From Polyporus tsugae (lineage: Eukaryota > Basidiomycota > Agaricomycetes > Polyporales > Polyporaceae), in the NCBI GenBank assembly GCA_024305745.1, contig JAHRBS010000004.1, positions 310,001-374,000 of the forward strand: DNA of 64,000 nucleotides, in the 5' to 3' direction. The notes below the pieces were generated by a model. The model did not search any database. It was given only the letters and a program-made list of their open reading frames with translations, and was not told the DNA's origin. The position numbers and the translations under genes were made by a program. Of this stretch, positions 23,062-32,529 are shown one piece after another; within the stretch, counting starts at the first letter, position 1; every line of letters starts with the position of its first letter.

Positions 23062-26000
23062 ATGTCTCAGCCAAATGGCACGGCGGACGCACCCATTGAA
23101 GTCTCATCCATCCCTACCTTAGTCGGAATCAACTTCGGCAACTCGTACGCCTCCATCTCTGTCCTCACAAAAGTTCGTGCCACAGCGATCGTGCTTGGAG
23201 CTGGAACTAACGGAAAACACAGGAAGGTTCTGCAGAATGCATCGCAAATGAGGACGGAGAGCGTCAGATTGCTTGCGCGATTGCATTCCACGGGGAGGAG
23301 CTGGTGAGTTGTTTGCAACGTAATCGATGATTCTCCCAGAGTTTGGTCCCCATGTTTTGAAATCCCACCACATAAGGCACTGGTTGGGACAGAAGACGCA
23401 AAAGAATTCCGGTATCCCACATGAAGTTTTAGTCTCGAAACCAGCCGTTTTGGAACACGACCCGAAAGGAACCCAGGAAGACAACGAGAATGCGGGGGTT
23501 GTGTTCCAAAACATCTGGTGAATTTCGTATCAACGGATGGGGGCTTCTCTCCCGAGTCGTTTCGCTCACGATCGCGACGCGACGCGACGACTCCGCGCCC
23601 GTAACGTCTTCGCGAGTGACCCTGACTGCGCGCGCTGATGGGTACATTGGTCGCGCGAGCTCTCTCCTTGTGGTGGCTGGCTGTATGCGCAGTCCGAGTA
23701 GTGTCATCTGCTCGCAGTGAAGAAAGCCCACCCTGCGCCCTACTCAAGGAGAATGCCGCTAGCACCTGGCACGTATATGCGTGCTTTCGAGCGTTGCTCC
23801 ATGCAGATGAGGTCTCGCTGCCTCAGCATATACCGAGTTTATGCCTAGAGGGTGCTCGCGCATACAAGTGCGCTCATCTGTGGGCGTAGTCCTAGCAAGG
23901 CTTGGGGCGGGCCCGTCATGAGAAGGTTGACCGGGGAGTTGGCGCACCGTGATCGTGCGCGAAAGGACTCGGACGTCGCGATGGAGGGTCGCGCCGGGTA
24001 TCCCCATCCGTCTATACGAAATTCACGAGACGTTCTCGGCCACCTTCCTGCCTTCTCGTTTTACTCACTCTGGAATCCGTCTGGTTTCGAGGCTTATGAA
24101 TTCCACTTCCACCTTCCTCGTATATTCTTGACAAGCTGCATACGAAGACGAAAGAGAATGTTCGAACGCGGTGGAAGTGGATGTTGTCTGGAGCGTCTCC
24201 GTAAGTTTCTGAAAAACTTGTCCGACGCTGTGAAGTGTGTACGATAGCTCGTGACCGTGTCTTTCTTTGCGGACACAAATATTCAAGCAAGCCCAGGATT
24301 TGTCCATTGGGTGAATGTTTTCCTCGCCAACGGTGGTCATTTTTGAAGCCTATTTGTCACTGTCTCCTTGGAGTGGTGATACTCAGGGTCCGACACCACG
24401 GACACGCGCTGTTTGCCTATTTTGTGTCGCGATTGTCGACCTTTACTACCTATCAGTCATAACACATATTCTGGGCCTTAGGTCATTTCAAGGTCGGTGA
24501 GGGTCTAATAAATAGTTCTTTGCATGTGGGAGATGGCTCGTTTCACTTCATTGCGGCTGTAATGAGACCCTTTATGCTCACGTCTTCAACCTATAGTACA
24601 TTGGCAACCAAGCCAAGCACCAACTCGTAAAGAACTCGCAAAATACCATTACCGGTTTCCGCAACCTCCTCGGCAAGAAGTACGTGGTATAGTGTACTAC
24701 AGTTCTACACCCTTACTAACCCCTTACCAGATTCTCGGAGATCCCTGCCAACGTGCTCTCCATCTCTGCCCCCGTCATCCAGCACCCCGAGATCCCTGAT
24801 GAGGCAGCCTACAAGGTTAAGGTTCTCCAGGCATCCCCCTCTCCCCTCCGCACCACAGCGCCGAATACCCCCGCTGCATCTGCTGCCGCTACCCCACGCT
24901 CTGAGCCTGTTCAGGCAGAGCGCATCTTAACCGTGTCGGAGGTCACGACCATCTTTCTCAAGTCGCTCATCCAGTCCGCGGAGGACTTCCTCGGCAAGAA
25001 GGTCCAGGGCGCGGTTATCAGCGTACCTGGTTGGTTCGAGCAGGCGCAGAAGGATGCCCTCGAGAGGGCCGCGAATGATGCCGGCATCACCGTTCTCCAG
25101 CTGCTCGAGGAGGCTGGCGCCGCTGCCGTCACGACGACGACCGGCCCGCAGCCCGAGGGTCTCAACGCCGACCGCACACAGCTGCTCGTCGACCTCGGCG
25201 CGTCCGCACTCTCGCTGTCGCTGCTCTCCATCCGCCAGGGCCTCGTGCACTCGCTCGCGACGCTCTCTGACCACACCGTCGGGGGCGACGCGATCGACGA
25301 CCGGCTGATCAAGCACTTCGCGAAGGAGTTCACGAAGAAGACGAAGACGCCGCTGGCGGTGTGCCCCGCGACGGACGCGCAGGACAAGCGCGCGGAGGCG
25401 AAGCTGCGGCTCGCGCTCGAGCACACGAAGCGCACGATCTCCGCGTCGCCCGGGGCCGCGACGTGCTCCGTCGAGTCGCTCAAGGACGGGCTCGACTTCA
25501 CGGGCACGGTCACGCGCCTCCGGTTCGACATGGAGGTGCGCGCGGTGTACGACCGCGTGTGCGAGAAGGTGAAGGAGCTCGTGGGCGCGGCGGGCCTCGA
25601 CCTGTACGACGTCGACGAGATCGTGTACGTCGGCGGGTCGGCGAGCCTGCCCGGGCTCGACGAGGCGCTCGCGCAGGGCTTCCCCGAGACGGTCGTCACG
25701 CCGTTCACGCAGGGCACGGTGGTCGGAGGCGGCATAGGGGACCCGACGACTATCCTCTCTCGCGGGTGCGCGCTGCAGGCGAGGATCCTCGCTCAGCTTG
25801 CGGAGGGTACCGAGGAAGAACATGAGGTCAAGGCGTCGTTCACCCACGGACACCAGTACACCCAGGCGAAGGTGACGTTTAAGACGGTCGGCTTCCTCTT
25901 CCCCGAGGAGGGTGCCGAAAGCGCACTCGGTGGACAGTGGATCCCTGCCGTGCTCAAGGAGACCCCCGTCCCGGCGCGCCGCATCGTCGCTTTCGATGTC

Positions 26001-26345
26001 GACCTCGGTGAGGGCGAGGGCGAGAAGAAGGTCGGGTTTGAGGTGTGGGAGGCGAAGGAAGGTGTCAAAATCGAGAAGGTCAAGCTCCCGAAGCTCGAGG
26101 ACGAGGAGGAAGAGGAGGAAGAGGAAGAAGAGGAGGAGGTGAAGGAGAAGACGGTTGAGAGGGAGAACCTCCTCGCGTCCGTCTCTTTCGTGGCCACCCA
26201 AGCGACAAAGAAGGGCGCGCGATGGACTACACGGTTAGAGGTGACGTCCATTGTCGGCGAGGATGGGGTGCTGGAGATCGGCGCGGTGGAGGTCGGCGCG
26301 TCAGGAAGGGGCGAAAAGACCGTTGTGAGGGTAGCTGCGGCTTGA
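23062..26345 (+). CDS. SSZ1: Ribosome-associated complex Hsp70 SSZ1
   Basis: Atypical Hsp70 that pairs with zuotin in the ribosome-associated complex and helps folding of nascent chains. Predicted 629 residues. Exons: 23062-23172, 23223-23303, 24597-24679, 24731-26345. The N-terminal ATPase lobe has VGINFGNSYASISV in place of the canonical DLGTTYS phosphate loop, as in Ssz1. Further blocks are YIGNQAKHQLVKN, GAVISVPGWFEQAQ, LLVDLGASALSLS, DHTVGGDAIDDRL and IVYVGGSASLPGLD. It is longer than yeast Ssz1 (538) because of an Ala/Pro/Thr-rich loop near residue 135 and a Glu run near residue 550 inside the substrate-binding-like region. Intron 2 (1293 nt) carries an inserted element. The reading frame is intact. 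Confidence 0.93.
23431..24096. mobile_element. Element with ~100-bp terminal inverted repeats in SSZ1 intron 2
   Basis: Two arms about 100-120 nt long are inverted copies of each other. The left arm (about 23431-23550) begins CTCGAAACCAG and contains GTGAATTTCGTAT followed by ACGGATGGGG. The right arm (about 23999-24096) read in reverse gives the same words in the same order. The roughly 430-bp centre has no long coding frame, so this looks like a non-autonomous DNA transposon. No clear target-site duplication was found; ATGAA occurs near both outer edges but the alignment is loose. Confidence 0.65.
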
Positions 26346-26757
26346 GGTCCTTGTTTCGTACGCTGCGATTGATGGTAGACCCCTATGCTTTTCCACAAGG
26401 ATCTTGTTCGCTAGATGTCCGCCTCTGACGATCGCAGGTGACAATTGGATGGTGAAATTGTGGGTCAGAGGAGACCGTTCCACACTGAGTTCCCACCTCC
26501 TGCCTCTCCTCCGTTTCTTGACGTTCACCGTGCATCACTTACGCAGCAGGAGGAATGCGTGAGCTCGTTGACGAGCTCACGCTAACAACGGCAAGCGGCG
26601 CATATCCTCGATGGTGCCTTCGTGGCCAGACTCCGAATCGGATATCACACAGGTCACACCAGCTCCAGAATCCGAACGATTATCCATTCCATGATACAGT
26701 AATCCTGAACTGGGTATCCTCCTCCTCACAACATATGCATCATGTCGACCAAACCCC
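26346..26757. other. Convergent intergenic region SSZ1 / hydrophobin
   Basis: This 412-bp gap between two 3' ends contains no gene that I can see. Confidence 0.5.
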
Positions 26758-27207
26758 TCAGAGCTGGACGGGCACGCAGCCAATAGAGACGCCGCCGCCC
26801 TTCGAAGTTCGAACCAGACAGTAAGCCATCCGTAACAATCTGGACGTGAGGAAGGACACTTACGACGTTGTTGTTCTGGCAGCAGACGGGCTGCTGGGAG
26901 CAGCTGGGAGTGATCTGCCCGCCGATGACGGTGACCGGGTCGCACTGGAGACCAATCTCGCCGGTGACGTCCTGGACGTTGATGCCGAGGGCACCGAGGA
27001 GGGCGAGGCCAGCAGGGGAGTTGGCCTGGCAGTGGGTGCGCAAAGTTGTCAACATTCCGGCGTGCGGTCGGCTCGAAAGAAAAATGCACTCACCTCCTCG
27101 AGGTTGTTGCAGCACTGGATGTTCCCAGTGTTGCAAGCACCGTGACCGGCGACCGCAAGGAGTGGGAAGGCGACGAGAGAAGCGATGGCGGCGACGCGAG
27201 CGATCAT
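26758..27207 (-). CDS. Class I hydrophobin
   Basis: Small secreted surface-active protein that self-assembles into amphipathic films on hyphae and fruiting bodies. Predicted 105 residues. Exons: 27207-27094, 27025-26864, 26799-26758. The signal peptide MIARVAAIASLVAFPLLAVA is followed by the eight-cysteine pattern: GAC, QCC, LQC, PSC, VCC, IGC. The doublets at positions 2-3 and 6-7 are the family hallmark. The gap between the third and fourth Cys and the ending IGCVPVQL are typical of basidiomycete class I hydrophobins. The two-intron layout is usual for the family. Residues between Cys3 and Cys4 are rich in Ala, Leu and Gly. Confidence 0.95.
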
Positions 27208-27304
27208 GGTGGAGATGGTCCGCGGAGGAGATGTGGGGTGTTCGGTGCTGGGGTGCGAGAGATGAGCGACCGTGAACTGAGGTTCCACCGCTTACCTCCA
27301 GAGG

Positions 27305-27312
27305 CTTTTATA
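27305..27312 (-). promoter_or_regulatory. TATA box of the hydrophobin gene
   Basis: TATAAAAG on the minus strand, 97 bp upstream of the ATG. A strong TATA box fits the high, stage-specific expression known for hydrophobins. Confidence 0.65.
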
Positions 27313-28543
27313 CCTGCAAAGGATGGTCTGTGCGTCGGTAGGCCGCCATCTCATCCTCGAGGACCTCGAGGACCTCAAGAATCGACCCCGCCGTGTCGCA
27401 GATGCACGTCAATTAATCTTGGCATGCACGACGAGTCTGTACGCGATGTCAAAATGCCCTCGATCCGTGCCGCCGGTTGAGCAAGTCGGATAAACGCGAC
27501 GCCAGGTTTGGGGTCGAGCCTTCAACGTGTATGCAGGCGACGTCCGAGTCAGCGCGACCCTTGGTCAATGCATGAGTTGCGCATCTGATCCTGCACGGCG
27601 GACGGGGATGCATGACTGTAACGCCGTTGGGGCTCTATATGAATGGTCAAAGACGAGACGTGACGGGCTACGCGAGCGGCGAGACTCGAGGCGAGGTCGG
27701 TGGAGCTCACCTTCGAAATTCTAACCTTCGAGCGCGCGGGTTAGGGCCCCTGTGCACAGAGGGCGCCGGGACATTAAGTATATACTTACTATTACTAGTA
27801 TGTCAAACGGTGCAGATGGGTCCAGCACACTCGTGTGTCGAAATTTTCACTGGGGATTGTGGCAGAATATTCGTTCAAAAAGCGGAGGTGGATGGGGTCG
27901 GATTAGCTCGTCCGACGCGGTGACTTCGCTTCAGTTGGTTCCGAGGCTCCTCCAGGCGGACTCGGAGTCTGATATCCACGATTTAGTACCCTTCGTTCCA
28001 GCCAGCTGTGAAATAACCACTGGCACCGATCGCGAAGCGCCAGATTCCGCGTTGGATCATCCATTGGTGTTCGTGTTTGCCTCCAATCTATGTACTAGCA
28101 ATTGCAAGGCATTTGGAAGAAGTCGTAGGACGCAGGCGTGAATATTTGGCTGGGGTGCTGAGTGTGACCCAAGCGGCGATGTCGAGGGCGCCGGTTACAA
28201 CTCTTGCAACCTCCACTAGTTAAACGTTGAACGTTTGAAACGTCGCGGGCGCATTGTTGAACTTTGCTGTTGTTGACGGGAATCAGCATGCCACTCAGAG
28301 AGTTCCGAAGTGGGGTAGGTGATCTGTAGGGACCAAGACTACTTAATGGCCGACCAGGCACAGCCTGGAAGTTATCGCGGATGGTAGAGTAATGAGCGTG
28401 GCTTGTATTTTGATATGTAAAGAGCGACCCTCGGCGGGTGATACTGTCGAGGGCCATATTAGGCACGAGCACTTCAAACCAAGGATGCCCATGAATACAT
28501 AACACCCTCGTCAGACCATCCCGAGACTAGGCGGTCGTCAAAC
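27313..28543. other. Upstream region of hydrophobin, no gene seen
   Basis: This 1.2-kb gap precedes the hydrophobin promoter and follows the esterase gene's 3' end. No frame shows a recognisable domain or coding-like composition. It may carry distal hydrophobin control elements. Confidence 0.45.
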
Positions 28544-29917
28544 TCAAGAGAACCACCGGGTGCCATTTACGACCGCAGCGATGTCCTTCGCGAAGATGGT
28601 GTGGGCCGTGCCTGTATGTATCAAAGGTAAGCGAACGCGTGATCAGCAAACGCAGAAACAAAGATGACGCGAGAGAAATCGACGCACTCGACGGGTGGAA
28701 GCTGTTCCCCCAGAAGTCGCCAGGAGCGCCCCACGAGGTGATATTGGTGAAGTTGTACGACTGGTAGTTGTCCAGGATGTTGTTGATCGCGCTGTGCGAG
28801 TCCCAGACCCAGGTCCTCACCTGCAAGATACGCGCAAAGGTCTCAGCTCGGGTTGTAGACACTGAACTGAACCTCACTTACACCCCAGTGCTTATCTTGG
28901 AAGGCTTTCGCCCCGTCGGCGAGCTTGCTGTTGTAATCGATAATGGTGTTCTTCTCGAGGAGCCGGTCCGTAGCGTTGTTGCTGAGGCTCTGCGGAAACA
29001 AACGGGACGATTAGCATCTCGATCTAGGGCAACACGCGACAGCGATGGACATACGGCGGGAGCACGCTCGACAGGCGGAACGTTGATGAAGAGGAAGTTA
29101 CGCGCGCCGGCGTCGCTATAAGAGTAAGATCAATCAACCAGGGGGAGCCTTCACAAGTGCGAAAGCGTACTACTACACGGTAGGAACCGCAATAGTCTTA
29201 GTTTTAACTCCCACTAAGTGGAGACGATACCAAAGGACTCACGAGTCTCTGAACCTGCCCGAAGTACGCGTCCATGAGGACGTTGTTGAACCTGCCCCAT
29301 ACAGCCAGTCAGCACCTTCTCCTCCCCCTGCCCCCACGGCGCCATAGACTCACGCATCCCTGTCGCCGCCATCCCGGTAGCTGGCGAGGACGTCGTTGAT
29401 GCCGATGAAGATGGAGAACAGCGCGCTCTCCCTCGTCCACGGCGCGGTTATGGGCCTCTTGCCAGCACCCTGCAGGAAGTCGCCGATCTGGACTTTGAGC
29501 GAGCGGGAGCCGGTGCCGAGCTTGACGATCGACTCGTCAACCGTCGCGCCGCTAACGGCGTAGTCGTACGTCAGGGTGAGCGACCTGTTGAGCGCCGTCG
29601 TGAGCGTGTCGATGTAGTTCGGGCCCCCCGTCACGGTGTGGCCCGGGTACGCCGGGTTGCCGAGCGGGTTGCCCGGCGAGGGGAGGGTGCCGTTGGCGTT
29701 GAACCCGGTGGTGGTGTACGAGCCGCCGCTACGTGTGCGCGGATGAGATAAGTGCGACTGATTTTTTTTGCGTCCGATGGGAGAGGAGTGAGGGTGCTTA
29801 CAAGACAAACCAGAAGTTTGTGCGGGAGAGGCGGGTCGCGTTGCACTCGACACCGTGGGCGCCCGCAATGAACAGAACGGACGCCAACGAGGCAACGATG
29901 CTGAGCTTTGAAAACAT
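28544..29917 (-). CDS. Secreted GDSL/CE16-like carbohydrate esterase
   Basis: Predicted 303-residue secreted esterase of the SGNH/GDSL fold, closest in layout to carbohydrate esterase family 16 (acetyl esterases acting on hemicellulose oligomers). Exons: 29917-29802, 29728-29354, 29291-29243, a 2-nt exon 29172-29171 (inferred), 29115-29055, 28989-28882, 28820-28688, 28611-28544. The signal peptide is MFSKLSIVASLASVLFIAGAHG. Block I reads FGGSYTTTGFN, where the usual motif is FGDSYT; the Ser nucleophile (Ser42) is kept. Block III has IFIGINDVL. The terminal block is GNSFHPS, with His279 kept but Asn276 where Asp is usual. N-glycosylation sites are frequent. Activity may be altered. A CATATAAG box lies about 55 bp upstream of the ATG. 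Confidence 0.85.
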
Positions 29918-30299
29918 GTTCGCGAGAGGAAGGGTCATGCGCGCGGGCCATGGTCGCTGCTCGTGGACCTCTTATATGAACGGTAGCAAGTCTGGATTAA
30001 GGATTGTGTGTGCCTAGACCTCGTGCGATGGTTGATGGCTCGAAGCCTGTAAGCAAGGATACCGTATGGAGTGGTCACTGGTTGCTACTTGGCATTTTGA
30101 GACAGTCTTGAGACGCAAGGGACAGGCAGAAGGCGGTGCAGAGGCAGTGTGACAAGCTCCTCGGACAAGCCGATCGTGATCCTGAGTGAGAATCGATCCT
30201 CGAGGGCTGCTGCGGAGTGACGAGGATTCGGCGCAATATGCTACGATACACACGTAATAATTGATCCCTCCATTTGATGGTTGTCGACTTGACCCTGGT

Positions 30300-30775
30300 T
30301 GTCGCAAGAGCATGAGGGGGTGGAGCAGATCGCGTGGCCGCTTTCTCCTCCGCCCACGTACTTCTGCATCCACCAGTGGACCCTCCTCGCGCCCTTCGTG
30401 GCACGCGTTCCCGCGGCCGCCCTCACGACGCTCGTCGTCGGAACGATCTCCGAGTCCCCCGCCTGGACGGACGCGGCGATGGCGCGGGAGATGGTTGAGG
30501 CGCTGCGCGATCTGCTGCTCCAGGAAGAGCCGGTGCTGTGTCCGGGCTTGAAGGAGGTCGCGGTGCTCTCGCCGTGTCTCGTGCAGGGGCTCACGGAGCT
30601 TCTTGCGCCAGCGCTGGAGAAACGGGGGGACGGAAGGCGGATTGAGCGGCCGAGGTCAAGTATCTGTCTTCGGCCCCATATGCCTCCGGAAACGACGCCG
30701 CGGGACGTTGGGGATGCGCTGGCTGACTCGTATGTCAGGGCCGGAGAGGTTGAGCACGAGCGCGGCGCGTTTTAG
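30300..30775 (+). pseudogene. Orphan C-terminal fragment of the F-box family
   Basis: An open stretch whose words match the C-terminal third of the F-box paralogues: MVEALRDLLLQEEPVLCPGL corresponds to LARAVVALLESNNPVLFP, and LTELLAPALEKRGDGRR to LCELIAPALAQRDGDGRR. The F-box and leucine-rich centre are missing and the tail diverges after about residue 115. It lies between the esterase promoter and a transposon-like element, so it is read as a transported or decayed fragment. It could in principle be expressed, but there is no evidence for that. Confidence 0.6.
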
Positions 30776-31214
30776 TCCCGGGATGAGGGTTTGTGGACGA
30801 GGGAGAATGGGTAACAGTTTTGGGACACGTCAGATGCGTTGTGGTGATATGCTCTGTTGCCAACTGACTCGGATGTATGCTATTTTTTTTTAGAGGAGAC
30901 TGTTGCTTTGAGACCTTTGGACTCGTTCTAGAGTTCGTGTATTTCGGTGAGGGTTTTGACGCATGTCGTATAGTAGTCAGGAGTTGTCGTTGGTCCCTAC
31001 CCGGCCGGGGATGCCAGGCTCCAGCAGTTGGATGCCAGCACGCGCTGGTGTGTCTCTATTCCAACTTATTCCGACTCAGCAAAGGCCGACTCTTAAAAAA
31101 CAAGCCGCGATTCTGTATATTTCGAAACTATGGGTGCGTGTTCCTTGTGTGTTTGTACCTTACACCCGAACATCAGTACCAGGACGGCATAAGGCTCTGT
31201 ATGAGGGTCCTCTT

Positions 31215-31797
31215 TGGACAAAAAGATTTGAATCGAAACGCAGAAAGTTGGATGCAAACGCCAAGAATTGAATCTATTCACAACAACTTCAACTTGAATT
31301 TTGCTTGGGCGCTATCGCAATATGGGGCATGCGGGAGCCTCCGTACACGCGGGAGCAACGACCTGGGCGTGACGTCGGCCTCGTCTTCCATGCGCGCGAA
31401 CCGACGCGCGAACATACGCATATATCCAGGGCTCATCCGCAGCCTTCTCCCTTCGTGACCTCCGCTGTTTTGCAACAGATGGCGGTGCGCGCACGCATAT
31501 AGCCAATCTCTCGCGCAACTCACGGTCCTCATATCAGCGCGTACAGGAAATGCTTCACGCAAGTCCGTCGCGAATATGTAGAGCCCGAAGTTGATGCGTC
31601 AACGCATCGCGCTCGCGTGCGAAGTGACCTGGAGTGGCTCGGAGAAGGAAATTGAGGACCCCTTCGGCGGACACCGGACAGACCGGGATGGTACAAGCGC
31701 CCAGCAAAGTTGAACTTAAGTTCACGGTGTCCGAGCGGATTCAATTTTCGATTTTCGCATCCGATTTTTCGCGTTTCGATTCAAATATTTTTGTCCA
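31215..31797. mobile_element. 583-bp element with ~100-bp terminal inverted repeats
   Basis: The left arm (31215-31315) starts TGGACAAAAAGATTTGAATC and the right arm (31696-31797), read in reverse, starts TGGACAAAAATATTTGAATC. The arms stay alignable for about 100 nt through GAAACGC, GGATGC, AATTGAATC and down to GGGCGCT. The centre has no transposase, so this is a non-autonomous (MITE-like) DNA element. Target-site duplications could not be identified. It lies in a gene-poor zone between the F-box fragment and the ABC transporter relic. Confidence 0.75.
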
Positions 31798-32529
31798 GTC
31801 ATGATAGCTCTGACTCTGAGTTCACGGTGGCAATCTGCTTCTCCTCGAACCACGATCATCGTGACCGATCCGGCAATGCATCCTTTGTTTCTTCCCACCG
31901 ATCCACAATGAACTCTATAGTACTGGTCACCCCATGCCACTCGACGGATCGATCCCATCGCAGAACCCTTTGTTCGCAGCTTCATGCACTGCGCCGGCTG
32001 TCGAAGGGACAGTACGTCAAACCCCATTGCATCCTTGTCTCGAAGTAGAGAGCACTGTCTCGCTCGTTATTTGATTCTTGAAACACAGTCATTGACTCAC
32101 CACACTATTCATAGGTCCCTAGGGCGGGTAGGATCACTTTACATGGCTCCCGGATCGCAGTTGACGTTCACCTCCCAATATTTCTGTACACCGATCGCCA
32201 ACTCCTCGAGGATGCTGGGACAAAGCAACTGCGTGAGGAGGGTATATGATTATCTGTCTTATGATATGATATCCCATGTCGCTGGCAACCACCGAAGACG
32301 CGTTCGTGTCCTAGGATTCCGCATAACGGTATTCAAGTGACTTCGGAAGCACTTCCCTTCCGTCTCATACGCTCATATGATGACTAGCGACCGAGCTCCC
32401 AACTTTGACTCCGAAAACAAGGTATCGCATACCGACGATGACCCTTACGCAGATCGCATCGTTTTGCATCAGCGGATCGGTGTTTGGGACTGATACAAGG
32501 AGAAGGACCCGGATGGCGTTCAACTCATC

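Noticed and set aside
24927..26201. 424-codon frame on the minus strand opposite SSZ1
   Set aside because: Shadow of the GC-rich SSZ1 exon; Arg/Leu-rich composition without domain.
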